NCBI RefSeq assembly: GCF_006715635.1 | Contig: NZ_VFNP01000002.1 | Location: forward strand, 186,001 to 250,000 | Reading direction: 5' to 3' | DNA from: Streptomyces sp. SLBN-118 | GTDB taxonomy: Bacteria > Actinomycetota > Actinomycetes > Streptomycetales > Streptomycetaceae | DNA length: 64,000 nucleotides | Shown here: in pieces, positions 35,901 through 43,618 of the stretch | How the letters are laid out: every line of letters starts with the position of its first letter | Numbering within the stretch: the stretch's first letter is position 1 | The notes under the pieces: generated by a model | Database searches by the model: none | Seen by the model: the letters and a program-made list of their open reading frames with translations, nothing else | Told to the model about the DNA's origin: nothing | Made by a program: the position numbers and the translations under genes

Positions 35901-35936
35901 AGCACCTACCTCGCCCTGCGCCGACTGCGCAGGTGA
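32901..35936 (+). CDS. FAD- and [4Fe-4S]-binding D-2-hydroxyacid dehydrogenase fusion
   Basis: Membrane-associated respiratory dehydrogenase of the D-lactate/glycolate oxidase type, 1011 residues. FAD_binding_4 domain about residues 35-230 (VLSRGGGTSLGGQCTNTAVV; HCSLGGMIGNNSCGGSAQ), FAD-oxidase C-domain to ~540 (GSLSGEHGDGQARGELLP), ferredoxin-like cluster near 615 (CLACKGCKSDCPVGVDM), then two CCG domains (RTVCCGLTWISTGQLG; AGCCGLAGNFGFE). The C-terminal ~20 residues form a hydrophobic helix that may anchor it. It takes electrons from a 2-hydroxyacid to quinone and yields a 2-oxoacid. First gene of an operon with a pyruvate-oxidase-like gene 47 bases downstream. Confidence 0.92.
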   Translation: MDVAALEKALRSRIEGEVRFDAGSRGAYATDASNYRQVPIGVVVPRSTEAGASTVAVCAEFGAPVLSRGGGTSLGGQCTNTAVVIDWTKYCDGLVAVDAERRTCTVEPGIVLDELNRRLLPHGLQFGPKPSTHSHCSLGGMIGNNSCGGSAQAYGKTVDNIRRLEILTYDGTRCWVGPTSDEEYAQIVAAGGRRAELYRGLREIIDHHRAEVRRGYPRIPRRVSGYNLDSLLPENGFDLARALVGSEGTLVTVLHAELDLVPVPAAEAMVVLGYSDICAAADEVPRLLEHSSPTQLEALDGRMAQLMREEHAYLESLDSFPEGESWLLLQFSGASQEDADSQARDALRAVDRCEDDTSVAFSDDPAREHRMLKAREAGLGVTARPPDDRETWEGWEDSAVPPDRLGDYLRDLKRLFADFDLDHPSLYGHFGQGCVHTRIPFDLTSAEGVAAFRAFLFKAADLVASYGGSLSGEHGDGQARGELLPRMFGAELVAAFRQVKQLFDPDNRMNPGKVVTPRRADEDLRLGPQWRPNSHDTHFGYPHDKGSFSRAVMRCVGIGNCRTQTGGVMCPSYRATREEEHSTRGRARLLFEMLDGHADSAVTDGWRSTEVRDALDLCLACKGCKSDCPVGVDMATYKAEFLSHHYEGRLRPAAHYSMGWLPLWARLSRLAPRPVNAALHAPGLARIGKGLAGVTSQREAPVFAQESFTQWWRSHSAQEPDPADSRAVLLWPDTFTNYFHPHIAMSAVRVLEDAGFRVAVPGRTVCCGLTWISTGQLGTAKRVLGRTLDVLRPWLDSGTPIVGLEPSCTAVFRADAPELMPDDQDVQRLSRQFRTFAELLLNETSPNWRPPQLTRPATVQTHCHQHAVMAYDADRELMRRAGLDADVLDAGCCGLAGNFGFERGHHDLSLAVGEQGVLPAVRNCAPNALVIADGFSCRTQIEQSSTGRRAMHLAEALALSLDPHAPADHPEKLIARPTVSRTDARLVTASGLAALGATAASTYLALRRLRR

Positions 35937-35983
35937 GCTGGGCGTACGGCCACCAGACCATCGTCGACAAGAGAGGAATTCCG

Positions 35984-37786
35984 GTGTCTGTCAAGGTCTC
36001 CGACTACATACTGCAAAGGCTGCGCGAGTGGGGCGTCGAGCTCGTGTTCTCGTACCCGGGCGACGGAATCAACGGCCTGCTCGCCGCATGGGGACGAGCC
36101 GACAACACGCCCCGGTTCATCCAGTCGCGTCATGAAGAGATGTCCGCGTTCGAAGCGGTCGGCTATGCAAAGTTCTCCGGCCGGGTGGGTGTGTGCGCGG
36201 CTACGTCCGGGCCCGGCGCGATCCATCTCCTCAACGGCCTCTACGACGCCAAACTCGACCATGTGCCCGTCGTCGCGATCGTCGGCCAGACCAACCGCAG
36301 CGCCATGGGCGGCTCCTATCAGCAGGAGGTCGATCTGCTGAGTCTGTACAAGGATGTCGCATCCGGCTTCTGCGAAATGGTGACCACACCCGAGCAGCTC
36401 CCGAACGTCATCGATCGTGCCATGCGGACCGCATACGCCAGGCGGACGGTGACAGCCGTCATCGTCCCTGCCGATGTGCAGGAGCTCGACTACGCCTCGC
36501 CGCAGCACGAGTTCAAGATGGTTCCTTCCAGTCTGGGCATGGCGCCCTACGCTCCCGTGCCGGCACAGTCCGAGATCACACGTGCTGCGGAGTTGCTCAA
36601 CCAGGGTGAGAAGGTTGCCGTGCTGGTCGGCCAAGGAGCACGCGGTGCACGGGAACAGATCGATCAACTTGCCGACACACTGGGCGCGGGAGTGGCCAAG
36701 GCGCTGCTCGGCAAGGATGTGCTGCCGGACGACCTGGCGTATGTGACGGGCTCCATCGGCCTGCTGGGCACGCGCCCTTCGTACGAACTCATGCGGGACT
36801 GCGACACCTTGCTCGTCGTGGGATCCAGCTTCCCGTACACCCAATTCATGCCGGAGTTCGGCCAGGCGCGCGCGGTGCAGATCGACATCGATCCATTCAT
36901 GATCGGCCTCCGCTATCCCTTCGAGATCAATCTGGTCGGCGACTCACGAGAGACGCTGGACCGCCTGCTGCCCCAGCTGAAGCGAAAGAAGCACCGTTCG
37001 TGGCGCAAGAAGATCGAGAAGGACACCGCGCGTTGGTGGGAGGTGATGGCGCGCCGCGCAGGAGTGGAGGCTGATCCGATCAACCCGGAGTACGTGGTTC
37101 ACACCCTGGACCAACTGCTACCCGACCACGTGATGCTGACCTCGGACTCGGGCTCGGCCGCCAACTGGTATGCCCGCCACCTTCGTATGCGCGGCTCGAT
37201 GCGCGGCTCACTCTCCGGGACCCTGGCGACCATGGGACCGGGTGTGCCATACGCGATCGGTGCCAAGTTCGCACATCCGGAGCGTCCCGCGATCGCTCTG
37301 GTCGGTGACGGCGCCATGCAGATGAACGGCCTCGCCGAGATGATCACCGCCGCCAAGTACTGGCAGCAGTGGCAAGACCCGCGGCTGATCGTGGCCGTAC
37401 TCAACAACCAGGACCTCAACCAGGTCACTTGGGAGATGCGGGCCATGGAAGGCGCCCCGCAGTTCCTGCCCTCGCAGGCGATTCCGGACGTCCTCTACGC
37501 AGACTTCGCCCGGTCCATCGGGCTCGGCGGCGAACGTGTCGAGAAACCCAGCGACGTCGAGGGCGCCTGGCGCCGGGCCCTGGACGCGGACCGGCCCTTC
37601 GTGATCGATTTCCGTACCGATCCGGCCGTGCCGCCCATTCCGCCGCACGCGACGCTCGACCAGATCGAGGCGGCCACCGGCGCGATCCTCAAGGGGGACA
37701 GCGACCGCGCCGCCATGGTCCGGCAGGGTCTGAAGGCGAAGGTGCAGGAGCTGCTTCCGGGTGGCCGTCACCGAGGGACCCACTGA
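35984..37786 (+). CDS. poxB: Thiamine-diphosphate pyruvate-oxidase-like enzyme
   Basis: ThDP-dependent decarboxylating oxidase of the pyruvate dehydrogenase (quinone)/acetolactate-synthase fold, 600 residues. N-terminal PYR domain (VELVFSYPGDGINGLLAAWG; catalytic Glu in RHEEMSAFEAVGYAKFSG; GVCAATSGPGAIHLLNGL). Central FAD/DHS-like domain (KVAVLVGQGARGAREQIDQL). C-terminal PP domain with the metal motif VGDGAMQMNGLAEMI and NNQDLNQVTWE. The GTG at 35984 matches the family N-terminus and follows GAGG; a GTG at 35933 overlapping the previous stop is an alternative. It likely decarboxylates pyruvate made upstream; substrate inferred. Confidence 0.88.
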   Translation: MSVKVSDYILQRLREWGVELVFSYPGDGINGLLAAWGRADNTPRFIQSRHEEMSAFEAVGYAKFSGRVGVCAATSGPGAIHLLNGLYDAKLDHVPVVAIVGQTNRSAMGGSYQQEVDLLSLYKDVASGFCEMVTTPEQLPNVIDRAMRTAYARRTVTAVIVPADVQELDYASPQHEFKMVPSSLGMAPYAPVPAQSEITRAAELLNQGEKVAVLVGQGARGAREQIDQLADTLGAGVAKALLGKDVLPDDLAYVTGSIGLLGTRPSYELMRDCDTLLVVGSSFPYTQFMPEFGQARAVQIDIDPFMIGLRYPFEINLVGDSRETLDRLLPQLKRKKHRSWRKKIEKDTARWWEVMARRAGVEADPINPEYVVHTLDQLLPDHVMLTSDSGSAANWYARHLRMRGSMRGSLSGTLATMGPGVPYAIGAKFAHPERPAIALVGDGAMQMNGLAEMITAAKYWQQWQDPRLIVAVLNNQDLNQVTWEMRAMEGAPQFLPSQAIPDVLYADFARSIGLGGERVEKPSDVEGAWRRALDADRPFVIDFRTDPAVPPIPPHATLDQIEAATGAILKGDSDRAAMVRQGLKAKVQELLPGGRHRGTH

Positions 37787-37808
37787 CAGAGCGGGAGAGC
37801 ACAGGGCC

Positions 37809-38939
37809 ATGAGCGCATCAGCCGCCGAACGCGGCGAGAAGCCGGAGGTGCAGGCCGTCGACGTCGCCGTGTACACCGTTCCCACCGATGCGCCCGAGGG
37901 CGACGGGACTCTGACCTGGGACTCGACGACGCTCGTCCTCGTACGTGTGCGTTCAGGGCGAACCGAGGGACTCGGCTATACCTATGGCGCCCCGGCCACC
38001 GCGCAGGTGATCAGCGGTCAGTTGGCGGACATCGTCGTCGGCCGGTGTGCTTGGGACGTCCCGGCCGTGCACGAGGCAATGAGCCGAGGGGTGCGCAACG
38101 CCGGCCGGCCGGGGCTGATCGCGGGAGCGATCTCGGCCGTCGACGTCGCCCTGTGGGACCTCAAGGCGCGCCTGCTGGGGCTTCCGCTCGTGCGCCTGCT
38201 CGGCGCGAGCCGGGCAGAGGTTCCGGTCTACGGCAGCGGCGGCTTCACCACCTACGGTCACCAGCAACAGGACCGCCAGTTGCGCACCTGGTACGAGGAA
38301 CAGGGCATCACCCGCGTCAAGATCAAGATCGGGGAGTCGTGGGGCGCGGCCCAGGACCGGGACAGCGATCGGGTCGCGCGCGCCCGTGCGAGCATCGGGG
38401 ACAACGCGGAGCTGTATGTGGACGCCAACGGCGCGTACACACGTAAGCAGGCGATCCGCATGGCCACTCACCTTGAGGCCCATGGCGTCAGCTGGTTCGA
38501 GGAACCCGTCTCTTCCGACGACCTGAGCGGGCTGGCGCAGATCCGGGCTGCGATCACCGCCGACGTGGCCGCCGGCGAATACGGCTACTCCCTGGCGTAC
38601 TTCCAGCACATGCTCGCCGCCGGCGCGGTGGACTGTTTGCAGGCCGATGTCACCCGATGCGGTGGGATCACCGTCTGGCTACGGACCGCAGCCCTCGCAG
38701 AGGCGAACGGACTGCAGCTCTCCGGGCACTGCGCACCTCATCTGCACGCCCATGCCGCAGCATCGGTGCCCAATCTGCGACATCTCGAGTGGTTCCATGA
38801 TCACGCGCGCATCGAGACGCTGTTCTTCACCGGAGCGCTCGACCCCGTGGGCGGAACACTCCGTCCCGGAGCGGATGGAAGAGCGGGACACGGTCTGAGA
38901 CTGCGCAGTGAGGTGGCTGAGCCATACCGCACCGGCTAA
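37809..38939 (+). CDS. Enolase-superfamily (mandelate racemase/muconate lactonising type) enzyme
   Basis: 376 residues. N-terminal capping domain (LVLVRVRSGRTEGLGYTYG) and C-terminal barrel: KxK motif region TRVKIKIGES, metal ligands in YVDANGAY, WFEEPVSSDDLSGL and the glutamate region VAAGEYGY, and the acid/base region LSGHCAPHLHAH. Typical activities are dehydration of sugar acids or racemisation of hydroxyacids. Starts 22 bases after the pyruvate-oxidase stop with a GGGAGAG ribosome binding site, so it is the third gene of the operon. By context it may feed or epimerise a hydroxyacid for the first enzyme. Ends before a strong hairpin. Confidence 0.85.
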   Translation: MSASAAERGEKPEVQAVDVAVYTVPTDAPEGDGTLTWDSTTLVLVRVRSGRTEGLGYTYGAPATAQVISGQLADIVVGRCAWDVPAVHEAMSRGVRNAGRPGLIAGAISAVDVALWDLKARLLGLPLVRLLGASRAEVPVYGSGGFTTYGHQQQDRQLRTWYEEQGITRVKIKIGESWGAAQDRDSDRVARARASIGDNAELYVDANGAYTRKQAIRMATHLEAHGVSWFEEPVSSDDLSGLAQIRAAITADVAAGEYGYSLAYFQHMLAAGAVDCLQADVTRCGGITVWLRTAALAEANGLQLSGHCAPHLHAHAAASVPNLRHLEWFHDHARIETLFFTGALDPVGGTLRPGADGRAGHGLRLRSEVAEPYRTG

Positions 38940-39511
38940 AACGGCCCCCGCACCGGTGCTGAAAGGAGTGGCCGAGACCGTGTGATCAGCACCGCTTCGC
39001 CGGTGACCCACCGGGGCACGAGCCCCGATGGGCCACCGGCGCATGGCCGGGGGAGGGTGCGACGCACCGTGGTACCCCTGTGCCCGGGTGTGGGGAGCCT
39101 GTGCTTCACCCTGCTGGCGCTGCCAGCCTCCCGCACCCCGCCGCAACCATCAGCGGGATAGGCCAGCGCAAGGCGGCGGTGGCTGTTCTCGTCGGGCAAA
39201 CGCGTGATCACCGGGGCGGTACCGCTGCCGTACGGCTCCGAGGCCAGGAACCACTTGCCGGTGAGCGGCGCGCGGCAACCTCACGCTCCTCCAGGCCTCC
39301 GCCATCACCGACGGGGGCGCTAGTCTTCCGCAGATTGCTGAGCTTGCCGTCGTCGGTGCGGATTGATTGCCTGGTTGCCGCCGCCGAGGGGCCTCGCCGT
39401 TTCGCTCGGGTACGGAGGCTGTTGAGGCGGAAACGCGAAAGCGCCTTCCTGACCTGGGACGATGAACCTTGCTGAGGGGTTCTGTCGGTCCAGACGGAGG
39501 GCACTTTCTAG
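38940..39511. other. Intergenic region with operon terminator and a weak fragment
   Basis: Holds the terminator hairpin. On the minus strand about 39130-39265 reads PLTGKWFLASEPYGSGTAPV then ITRLPDENSHRRLALAYPAD without a start, perhaps a relic. The 3' part is the left flank of the IS1380 remnant. No intact gene. Confidence 0.35.
39000..39039 (+). terminator. Operon terminator hairpin
   Basis: 18-bp stem with two mismatches (CCGGTGACCCACCGGGGC against the complementary arm) and an ACGA loop, about 60 bases after the enolase-superfamily gene. Confidence 0.75.
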
Positions 39512-40065
39512 GTGCAGAGTATCGGGTTGCCTCCCAAGGTCCAGGTCAGTGCAGATGGTGGTTTCGGCTACCACCCGCTGCTGTGCTTCCTGGCCAACAC
39601 CGGCGAAGCACTGTCCGGCCGGCTGCGGCCCGGGAACGCCGGCGCCACCACCGCGAGCGACCACATCACGGTGCTCGACCAGGCACTCGCCCACATCCCC
39701 GACGCCCAGCGCCACGGCACCGACATCCTCATCCGCACCGAGAGCGCCGGATCCGCGATTGCCTTCCTCACCCACATCCGCGACCTGCGCAAACGAGGAA
39801 TCGGTGCCTCTTCTCAGTCGGATACGCCATCACCGAGCCGCTCCGCCGCGCTGTCCGGGCCATGCCCGCCCCCCTCTGGCACCCCGCCCTGAACCAGGAC
39901 GGGACGCTGCGTGACGGGGCTGAGGTCGCTGAGCTGACCGGCATGGTCGACCTGACCGGCTATCCGACCGGCACCCGCATCATCGTGCGCCGCGAACGCC
40001 CGCACCCCGGAGCCCAGCCGCGATCAACCACTCCTCATCGCCTCAAGCCGAAACGGCGAGGCTGA
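39512..40065 (+). pseudogene. IS1380-family transposase remnant
   Basis: Starts SIGLPPKVQVSADGGFGYHP, continues LANTGEALSGRLRPGNAGAT, DHITVLDQALAHIPDAQRHG and TDILIRTESAGSAIAFLTHI. A frameshift near 39800 moves to FSVGYAITEPLRRAVRAMPA, GTLRDGAEVAELTGMVDLTG and TRIIVRRERPHPGAQ. This is the middle of an IS1380 transposase; the N- and C-terminal thirds are missing. Non-functional. Confidence 0.75.
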
Positions 40066-40082
40066 CTTCGCGGCATTGGGAG

Positions 40083-41261
40083 TTACAGCGAACGTTTTAC
40101 AGTCCCGCCTGGGATAGGCAAGCGGCCGCCGGGCATAGTCCGCGCCGGTCTCTTCGCAGACTGTTCGTCTTCGCACCGGAACTGTGCCATGGGTGCGGCT
40201 GCCGGTAAGCGCGTAGTGCCTCGGTGGCTGGGGCTGCCGATGCCGCGGGCCATGAGGGCGGAAGGTCTTTCCCTCTTTCTCCCTGGTGGTTGCGCTGCTT
40301 CGTCGTCCCCGGGGCGGCGAGGCTCGGGCTTGTCCGGGCGGTGGGGCAGATACGCCACGGGTTGGCCGCGGCCCATCGCACGCTTGTTAGGGGGGCTGCC
40401 CGCCTCATCACCGTGCACCGGGCTGTTGTTCGGGTCCGATCCGTAGAACTGATCCAGCAGGAGCGAAGCTCCAAGAGCATGCTGGGTCAGTTTGCGCTGC
40501 GTCGCCTGAAGCGCGCGCAATCCGGCAGGAAGGCCGGCCGCACGGTGCTCCTGACTGTTTCGGGCGCCGCCTGGAACAGTCGTGACCCACAGGCTGTCGT
40601 GCGGGGGGCATTCGTTGCGATCCGTAGTCAGTCGGCGATGCGTGGCAAGCCAGCGCGCCAAAAGGCCGGCGCTGAGCGAGTCCAGCGGATACCACTCCCC
40701 TGCGACGCGTGCGCGAGGCAAAACACGGTCCAGTGCGATGTCACGTGGGCTCATGGTGTGCAGGTCTGCCAGGCCCCGGCGCGTGCATACGGCCAGCGCG
40801 ATGACGGCAACGGAACGCTCCCAGGTCTCGGTGCGCATCTGGGCCGGGTGGTGGGCCGCCAGTAGCCGCAGCGTGCGGTGCGCCTCGACAGCTGACAGAC
40901 GGGGAGCGCGCTGGGCCCGAGGACGTGGTAAACGCAGCGGGATCCCGCAGAAGCGAGAGAACGTGTTGACCGTAGTCGTACGGGCCGCCATGGAGTTGGC
41001 CGCGGCCGTGGAACGGGGCCCCGCGTGTCCAGCGCGCCGGCGAGTGGCTCCACTGCGGGCGGCGGCCATCCAAGCGTCGATGTTGGAGCGGTCGAGAAGG
41101 TCGTCAACGGTCAGACAGTCCTCTGCGCACTGCCGGAAAGAGCAGAGGAAGATCAGGTACTCGCTCAGGTAGGTACGGCGTTGGCTGCGAGTACTGCCCT
41201 TCGCGAAGGTGCCTAGAAACCGCTCGATGGCATCACGGGCGCCGCGTTCGGTGTTGGCCAT
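40083..41261 (-). CDS. Integrase-like (tyrosine-recombinase-fold) protein, atypical C-terminus
   Basis: 392 residues. The N-terminal part looks like a core-binding SAM-like domain (STRSQRRTYLSEYLIFLCSF; LLDRSNIDAWMAAAR). The middle resembles a recombinase catalytic entry (SVAVIALAVCTRRGLADLHT), where the Arg in TRRGLADL would be the first catalytic arginine. No HxxR box or catalytic tyrosine is evident, and the last ~110 residues are proline/arginine-rich and low in structure. ATG at 41261 starts the domain. Perhaps a degenerate or frameshifted integrase. It stands tail to tail with the IS1380 remnant and divergent from the unknown 468-residue gene. Confidence 0.5.
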   Translation of the reverse strand: MANTERGARDAIERFLGTFAKGSTRSQRRTYLSEYLIFLCSFRQCAEDCLTVDDLLDRSNIDAWMAAARSGATRRRAGHAGPRSTAAANSMAARTTTVNTFSRFCGIPLRLPRPRAQRAPRLSAVEAHRTLRLLAAHHPAQMRTETWERSVAVIALAVCTRRGLADLHTMSPRDIALDRVLPRARVAGEWYPLDSLSAGLLARWLATHRRLTTDRNECPPHDSLWVTTVPGGARNSQEHRAAGLPAGLRALQATQRKLTQHALGASLLLDQFYGSDPNNSPVHGDEAGSPPNKRAMGRGQPVAYLPHRPDKPEPRRPGDDEAAQPPGRKRERPSALMARGIGSPSHRGTTRLPAAAPMAQFRCEDEQSAKRPARTMPGGRLPIPGGTVKRSL

Positions 41262-41665
41262 GGGCCGCAGTATGAGTGGCTTCAGATGAGATTTTGAATG
41301 ACTGCGAGAGCCTGATGTCGAAATAACAGTGATCAACGCCACCGCCGGTGTTTTCACCGAGCCGTTCGGCTCCCGCTCCCTGAGCTGGAAGCCTTACCCC
41401 GACAGCCTTCTATTATTTTTCAGCACATGGCTCCGGCATAGTCCAAAGATTTGTCGGTTATTTTTCTCATTGTCTTCCAATCGGGCGGATCCTCTTCCTT
41501 CGACGTGCGGAGGAACCAAATAGAGGGGACTATCAGTTTGTCTCTTCCGGGATTTACTCCGCTGCCGCGAGAGGAAATTCGATACCGGAACGGGGTCGTA
41601 CATGGGGCCCCGGGCGCGCGCCAAACAGTGCCGAGAAAAGCATCCTTCAAGGAAAGGAAGAGAAC
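41262..41665. other. AT-richer divergent intergenic region
   Basis: Clearly lower in GC by eye than the rest of the window (runs such as TATTATTTTTC and GTTATTTTTCTC). It separates the integrase-like gene from the unknown gene and probably holds their promoters. No coding sequence supported. Confidence 0.5.
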
Positions 41666-43072
41666 ATGCCAGGAACAGAAGCAGCGCAGGTGGCAATCGC
41701 GCAGAAGATCGCCGAAGAAGCCGGCCGGACCCTCGGCGGCACACACCGCCTCTCCCCAGTGGATGTCTCGGGAAGCGGCAACTTCCCGTACAACTACAAG
41801 ACGTCCGACAACGTCTTCTACGACCAGACGTGGACCTACCTCAACCAGTTGATCGTGCCGAAGGGGGACGGGCTGGTTGGCTTCGGGGACGTCCTGGGCA
41901 ACCGCTACGGCACGCTGCTCAACGCGCTCAACTTCGAGTTCTCCTCGGCCGACCGGACGAGGAAGAACCAGCAGGTCATCAACCAGATGCAGCTCGCGCA
42001 GGCCATCGTCTCGCAGTACGAGCAGATCTACGGCACCATCACGCAGCAGCAGCTCGATGTATCCGGCCAGTCCACGAAGGTCGACTACATCACCATGTAC
42101 AAGCTGGGCCAGTGGGCCAAGCCCAATGTGCTGCGACTGACTGCTCAGAACATCGCGAACCTCACCGACGTGCTGCCGAACCTTCCGGCGTCGGCGCAGC
42201 CGCTGCTGTCTCCCATCACCTCATACCTGGAGGAGATGGTCTCCGTGCTGGGTGTGCTGAACAGCGCGGGCAACGCTTCGGTGCTGCTGAGCACGCTCAA
42301 GCGGAACGCTGGGCAGCCCAGCGCGGACAACGGCGGTCTGTACACCATGCCGGACGGAAGAACACACATCGGGTTCGAGATCGCCGAAGGACCGGAGACG
42401 ATCCAGAGCGGGCTTCGCAACGACGGCGCCGCCTTCACCCTCACCATGTCGTCCACAGAAGCTCACGAGAACAACGTGCAGCTGAGTATCGGAGGGAAGG
42501 CGGCTGGTGTGATCCCTGTGATGAGCCTGATCGGGATCAGTGCCCAAGGCAGCGCCGAGTACAGCCTCCACGACCTCAACACCGAAGACAGCCGGTTCGA
42601 GGTCAGTATGACGTTCAAGGGAGTGACCGGCGTCTCCGTCAAGCCGACCAGCTTCTACCAGGACACCCAGAGTGGCTGGTGGAACCCCCAGCCCCTGCGC
42701 GAGGCCTTCGCCAACCACGGAAAGGACGTCAGCGGTTGGCAGTTCCAGCCGTACCCGACGGACGAGTCCTTCAGCATGATGAGCTACCTGGCGATCAGTC
42801 GACCGCCCGACGTGACGGTCAACTTCAGCAGCGGTAAGGCGAGCTCCCATGCCAGGAGCCTGCAGGCCGAGGGCAAGCTCGCCATCTCCTTCCTGGGCGT
42901 GCAACTGCTCAGCGGCACCCAGCACTACAAGTCCGCGGAAATGAGCGAGACCAGCGGCAGCGAGGGGTACTCCATCACCTTCACCCCCGCGGCCGCCGCC
43001 GGCGGAGCGCTCGACCAGCGCGCCTACGTGCTCGGCGCCCAGGTGGAAAACCCCCTCAAGCAGGGCTCGTAG
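41666..43072 (+). CDS. Unrecognised 468-residue protein
   Basis: I do not recognise this family. No signal peptide or convincing transmembrane helix is seen. Residues 1-200 look mostly helical (AQVAIAQKIAEEAGRTLGG; QVINQMQLAQAIVSQYEQIY; ITSYLEEMVSVLGVLNSAG). Residues 230-468 look beta-rich, with Ser/Thr-rich strands (AAFTLTMSSTEAHENNVQLS; SRFEVSMTFKGVTGVSVKPT; DVTVNFSSGKASSHARS; EGYSITFTPAAAAGG). GGAAAGGAAG lies five bases before the ATG, a strong ribosome binding site. A helical front with a beta-sandwich-like rear would fit a secreted or membrane-acting protein, but this is only shape. Flanked by AT-richer DNA and IS elements, so probably horizontally acquired. Followed by a perfect 22-bp hairpin. 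Confidence 0.75.
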   Translation: MPGTEAAQVAIAQKIAEEAGRTLGGTHRLSPVDVSGSGNFPYNYKTSDNVFYDQTWTYLNQLIVPKGDGLVGFGDVLGNRYGTLLNALNFEFSSADRTRKNQQVINQMQLAQAIVSQYEQIYGTITQQQLDVSGQSTKVDYITMYKLGQWAKPNVLRLTAQNIANLTDVLPNLPASAQPLLSPITSYLEEMVSVLGVLNSAGNASVLLSTLKRNAGQPSADNGGLYTMPDGRTHIGFEIAEGPETIQSGLRNDGAAFTLTMSSTEAHENNVQLSIGGKAAGVIPVMSLIGISAQGSAEYSLHDLNTEDSRFEVSMTFKGVTGVSVKPTSFYQDTQSGWWNPQPLREAFANHGKDVSGWQFQPYPTDESFSMMSYLAISRPPDVTVNFSSGKASSHARSLQAEGKLAISFLGVQLLSGTQHYKSAEMSETSGSEGYSITFTPAAAAGGALDQRAYVLGAQVENPLKQGS

Positions 43073-43119
43073 CGCTGGGCTGGCGCCAGGTATCGCAAGC
43101 CACACGCACCACGAGACCG

Positions 43120-43166
43120 GCGGGGGCCGCCCCCATCCGCAGCCTGCGGATGGGGGCGGCCCCCGC
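43120..43166. terminator. Perfect 22-bp hairpin terminator
   Basis: A 22-bp exact inverted repeat beginning GCGGGGGCCGCCCCC with a 3-base GCC loop. It lies between the convergent unknown gene and the small minus-strand ORFs, so it can serve both directions. Confidence 0.9.
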
Positions 43167-43180
43167 GACCCAGCCCGGGC

Positions 43181-43408
43181 TCACTGCCCCACGACCGTGG
43201 TCCGAACCACCACGGGAAGGCACATCAGTGAAGCCAGTTCCATCAGGCTGGCAGCCTTCTCCAGTGCCCCTTTCTGCGCCTGCGTCAGTCCGCCGGGTGC
43301 ACGCTTGAATTCCTCCCGGACTTCGGTCAGTAGTTTCCTCGCGCCCCAATCAGGCATGTCACGTCCGTGCGGAGGATGAGTCTTGCCAGCAAGACTTACT
43401 CCCAGCAT
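43181..43408 (-). CDS. Small unknown protein (possibly 3' part of a frameshifted gene)
   Basis: 75 residues, no recognised family. An amphipathic helical core reads DWGARKLLTEVREEFKRAPG, LTQAQKGALEKAASLMELAS, ending LPVVVRTTVVGQ. It overlaps the next upstream small ORF by 50 bases in another frame. An internal ATG (MPDWGARKLL) could also start it. With one base change it would fuse to the upstream ORF, giving a ~90-residue protein with a strong ribosome binding site. Function unknown. Confidence 0.5.
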   Translation of the reverse strand: MLGVSLAGKTHPPHGRDMPDWGARKLLTEVREEFKRAPGGLTQAQKGALEKAASLMELASLMCLPVVVRTTVVGQ

Positions 43409-43457
43409 CTCGGAGAATCATCACGGCCCTATCGTAGTCGCGCTCACTAACAGTCAT
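43359..43457 (-). CDS. Tiny ORF with strong ribosome binding site
   Basis: 32 residues (TVSERDYDRAVMILRDAGSK, ending SSSART). AAGGAG lies five bases before the ATG, among the best ribosome binding sites in the window. The upstream DNA is AT-rich. It may be a leader peptide coupled to the overlapping ORF or the true N-terminus of a frameshifted gene. Confidence 0.45.
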   Translation of the reverse strand: MTVSERDYDRAVMILRDAGSKSCWQDSSSART

Positions 43458-43618
43458 GATCACTCCTTCGGAGAATCGTGAATTCTGGCCATCCAAGAGC
43501 AGGGTTGATTTCCCGAATAGGAAAGCCAGACGTACATGTGCCACCGTATGACTTGCATGCAGTAGTGTCACTTCTTCATGCAATATTAGAAATAGCCGAC
43601 ATCGTCCGACTGTGATTA

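Noticed and set aside
43181..43457. Considered as a toxin-antitoxin pair
   Set aside because: Size and overlap would fit, but no toxin or antitoxin motif is seen and a simple frameshift explains the overlap equally well.
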